NCBI GenBank assembly: GCA_012797095.1
Contig: JAAZPS010000065.1
Coordinates: 1-5,007 of the forward strand
Reading direction: 5' to 3'
From: Bacillota bacterium
GTDB lineage: Bacteria; Bacillota; Dethiobacteria; DTU022
Length of the DNA stretch: 5,007 nt
Shown here piece by piece: positions 4,814 to 5,007 of the stretch; the stretch's first letter is position 1; every line of letters starts with the position of its first letter. The position numbers were made by a program, and so were the translations under genes. The notes below the pieces were generated by a model. It ran no database searches. It was not told the DNA's origin and was given only the letters and a program-made list of their open reading frames with translations.

Positions 4814-5007
4814 GAGATCCTGCCTCCGTTCAAAAAGGCGGCCTGTTGCAGTCCGCCCATATTTTTAGCAACAGAACGGTGCCGGGGGACGCTGCTCAAC
4901 GGATGGGCGGTGTGGTGCAGTGAAAGCCAAATAAATAAAGGATTATTCATTCAGGTGAAAGAATTAATAGAAGAGTAATAGAGTAAATATTGTGTATGTT
5001 TTCAGCA

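Larger units (their letters stand above)
4666..5007. other. Upstream non-coding region of the DAP operon
   Basis: This 342-base stretch has no convincing protein gene on either strand. The dapB-proximal part (about 4690-4740) is very GC-rich with several GCGCCGC-like tracts. The middle (about 4750-4815) is AT-rich and carries the candidate promoter and the short lysine-rich frame. The distal part (about 4920-5007) is strongly AT-rich and rich in stops, looking like an ordinary intergenic promoter region that may also serve a gene beyond the right edge. Open plus-strand frames through 4594-4978 lack family resemblance and ribosome-binding sites. Confidence 0.6.

Noticed and set aside
4685..4978. 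Plus-strand frame of 97 codons upstream of dapB
   Set aside because: No recognisable domain and no ribosome-binding site. It crosses an abrupt change in base composition from GC-rich to AT-rich, which is unlike a real gene.

Overview
The window is filled on the minus strand by a compact gene cluster for the diaminopimelate (DAP)/lysine pathway, followed by the start of a SatD-family gene that runs off the left edge. In transcription order (right to left) it holds a non-coding upstream region with a candidate promoter (5007 to 4666), dapB, dapA, dapL, lysA, a structured 104-base gap, and satD (partial). I saw no rRNA, tRNA, mobile element, CRISPR array or phage gene. The long plus-strand open frames are GC-rich antisense shadows of these genes.

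The four enzymes form a near-complete route. DapA condenses pyruvate with aspartate semialdehyde, and DapB reduces the product to tetrahydrodipicolinate (THDP). DapL transaminates THDP directly to LL-DAP, bypassing the succinylase or acetylase branch. LysA decarboxylates meso-DAP to lysine. The epimerase DapF, which links DapL to LysA, and the upstream lysC and asd genes are not in the window. dapB-dapA and dapA-dapL are joined by the same spacing (stop codon, one T, ATG). lysA follows dapL after 53 bases, so the four genes are probably one transcription unit.

The organism is a bacterium of moderately high GC content that makes DAP by the DapL route. That route is known from spirochaetes, Chlamydiae, Desulfobacterota, Chloroflexi, some Firmicutes, cyanobacteria and plants. 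DapA keeps the lysine-binding residues of the Gram-negative, feedback-inhibited type. A free-living spirochaete or another DapL-using Gram-negative anaerobe is a reasonable guess, but the sequence does not settle it.

The most interesting parts lie between and outside the enzymes. The satD frame has an excellent Shine-Dalgarno sequence but no ATG, GTG or TTG where translation should begin; an ATC codon sits there. That Shine-Dalgarno sequence lies in nested inverted repeats, including an upstream segment that could pair with it. Upstream of dapB is a tiny frame with a good Shine-Dalgarno sequence, encoding an eight-residue peptide with three lysines, which could be a leader peptide for a lysine operon.
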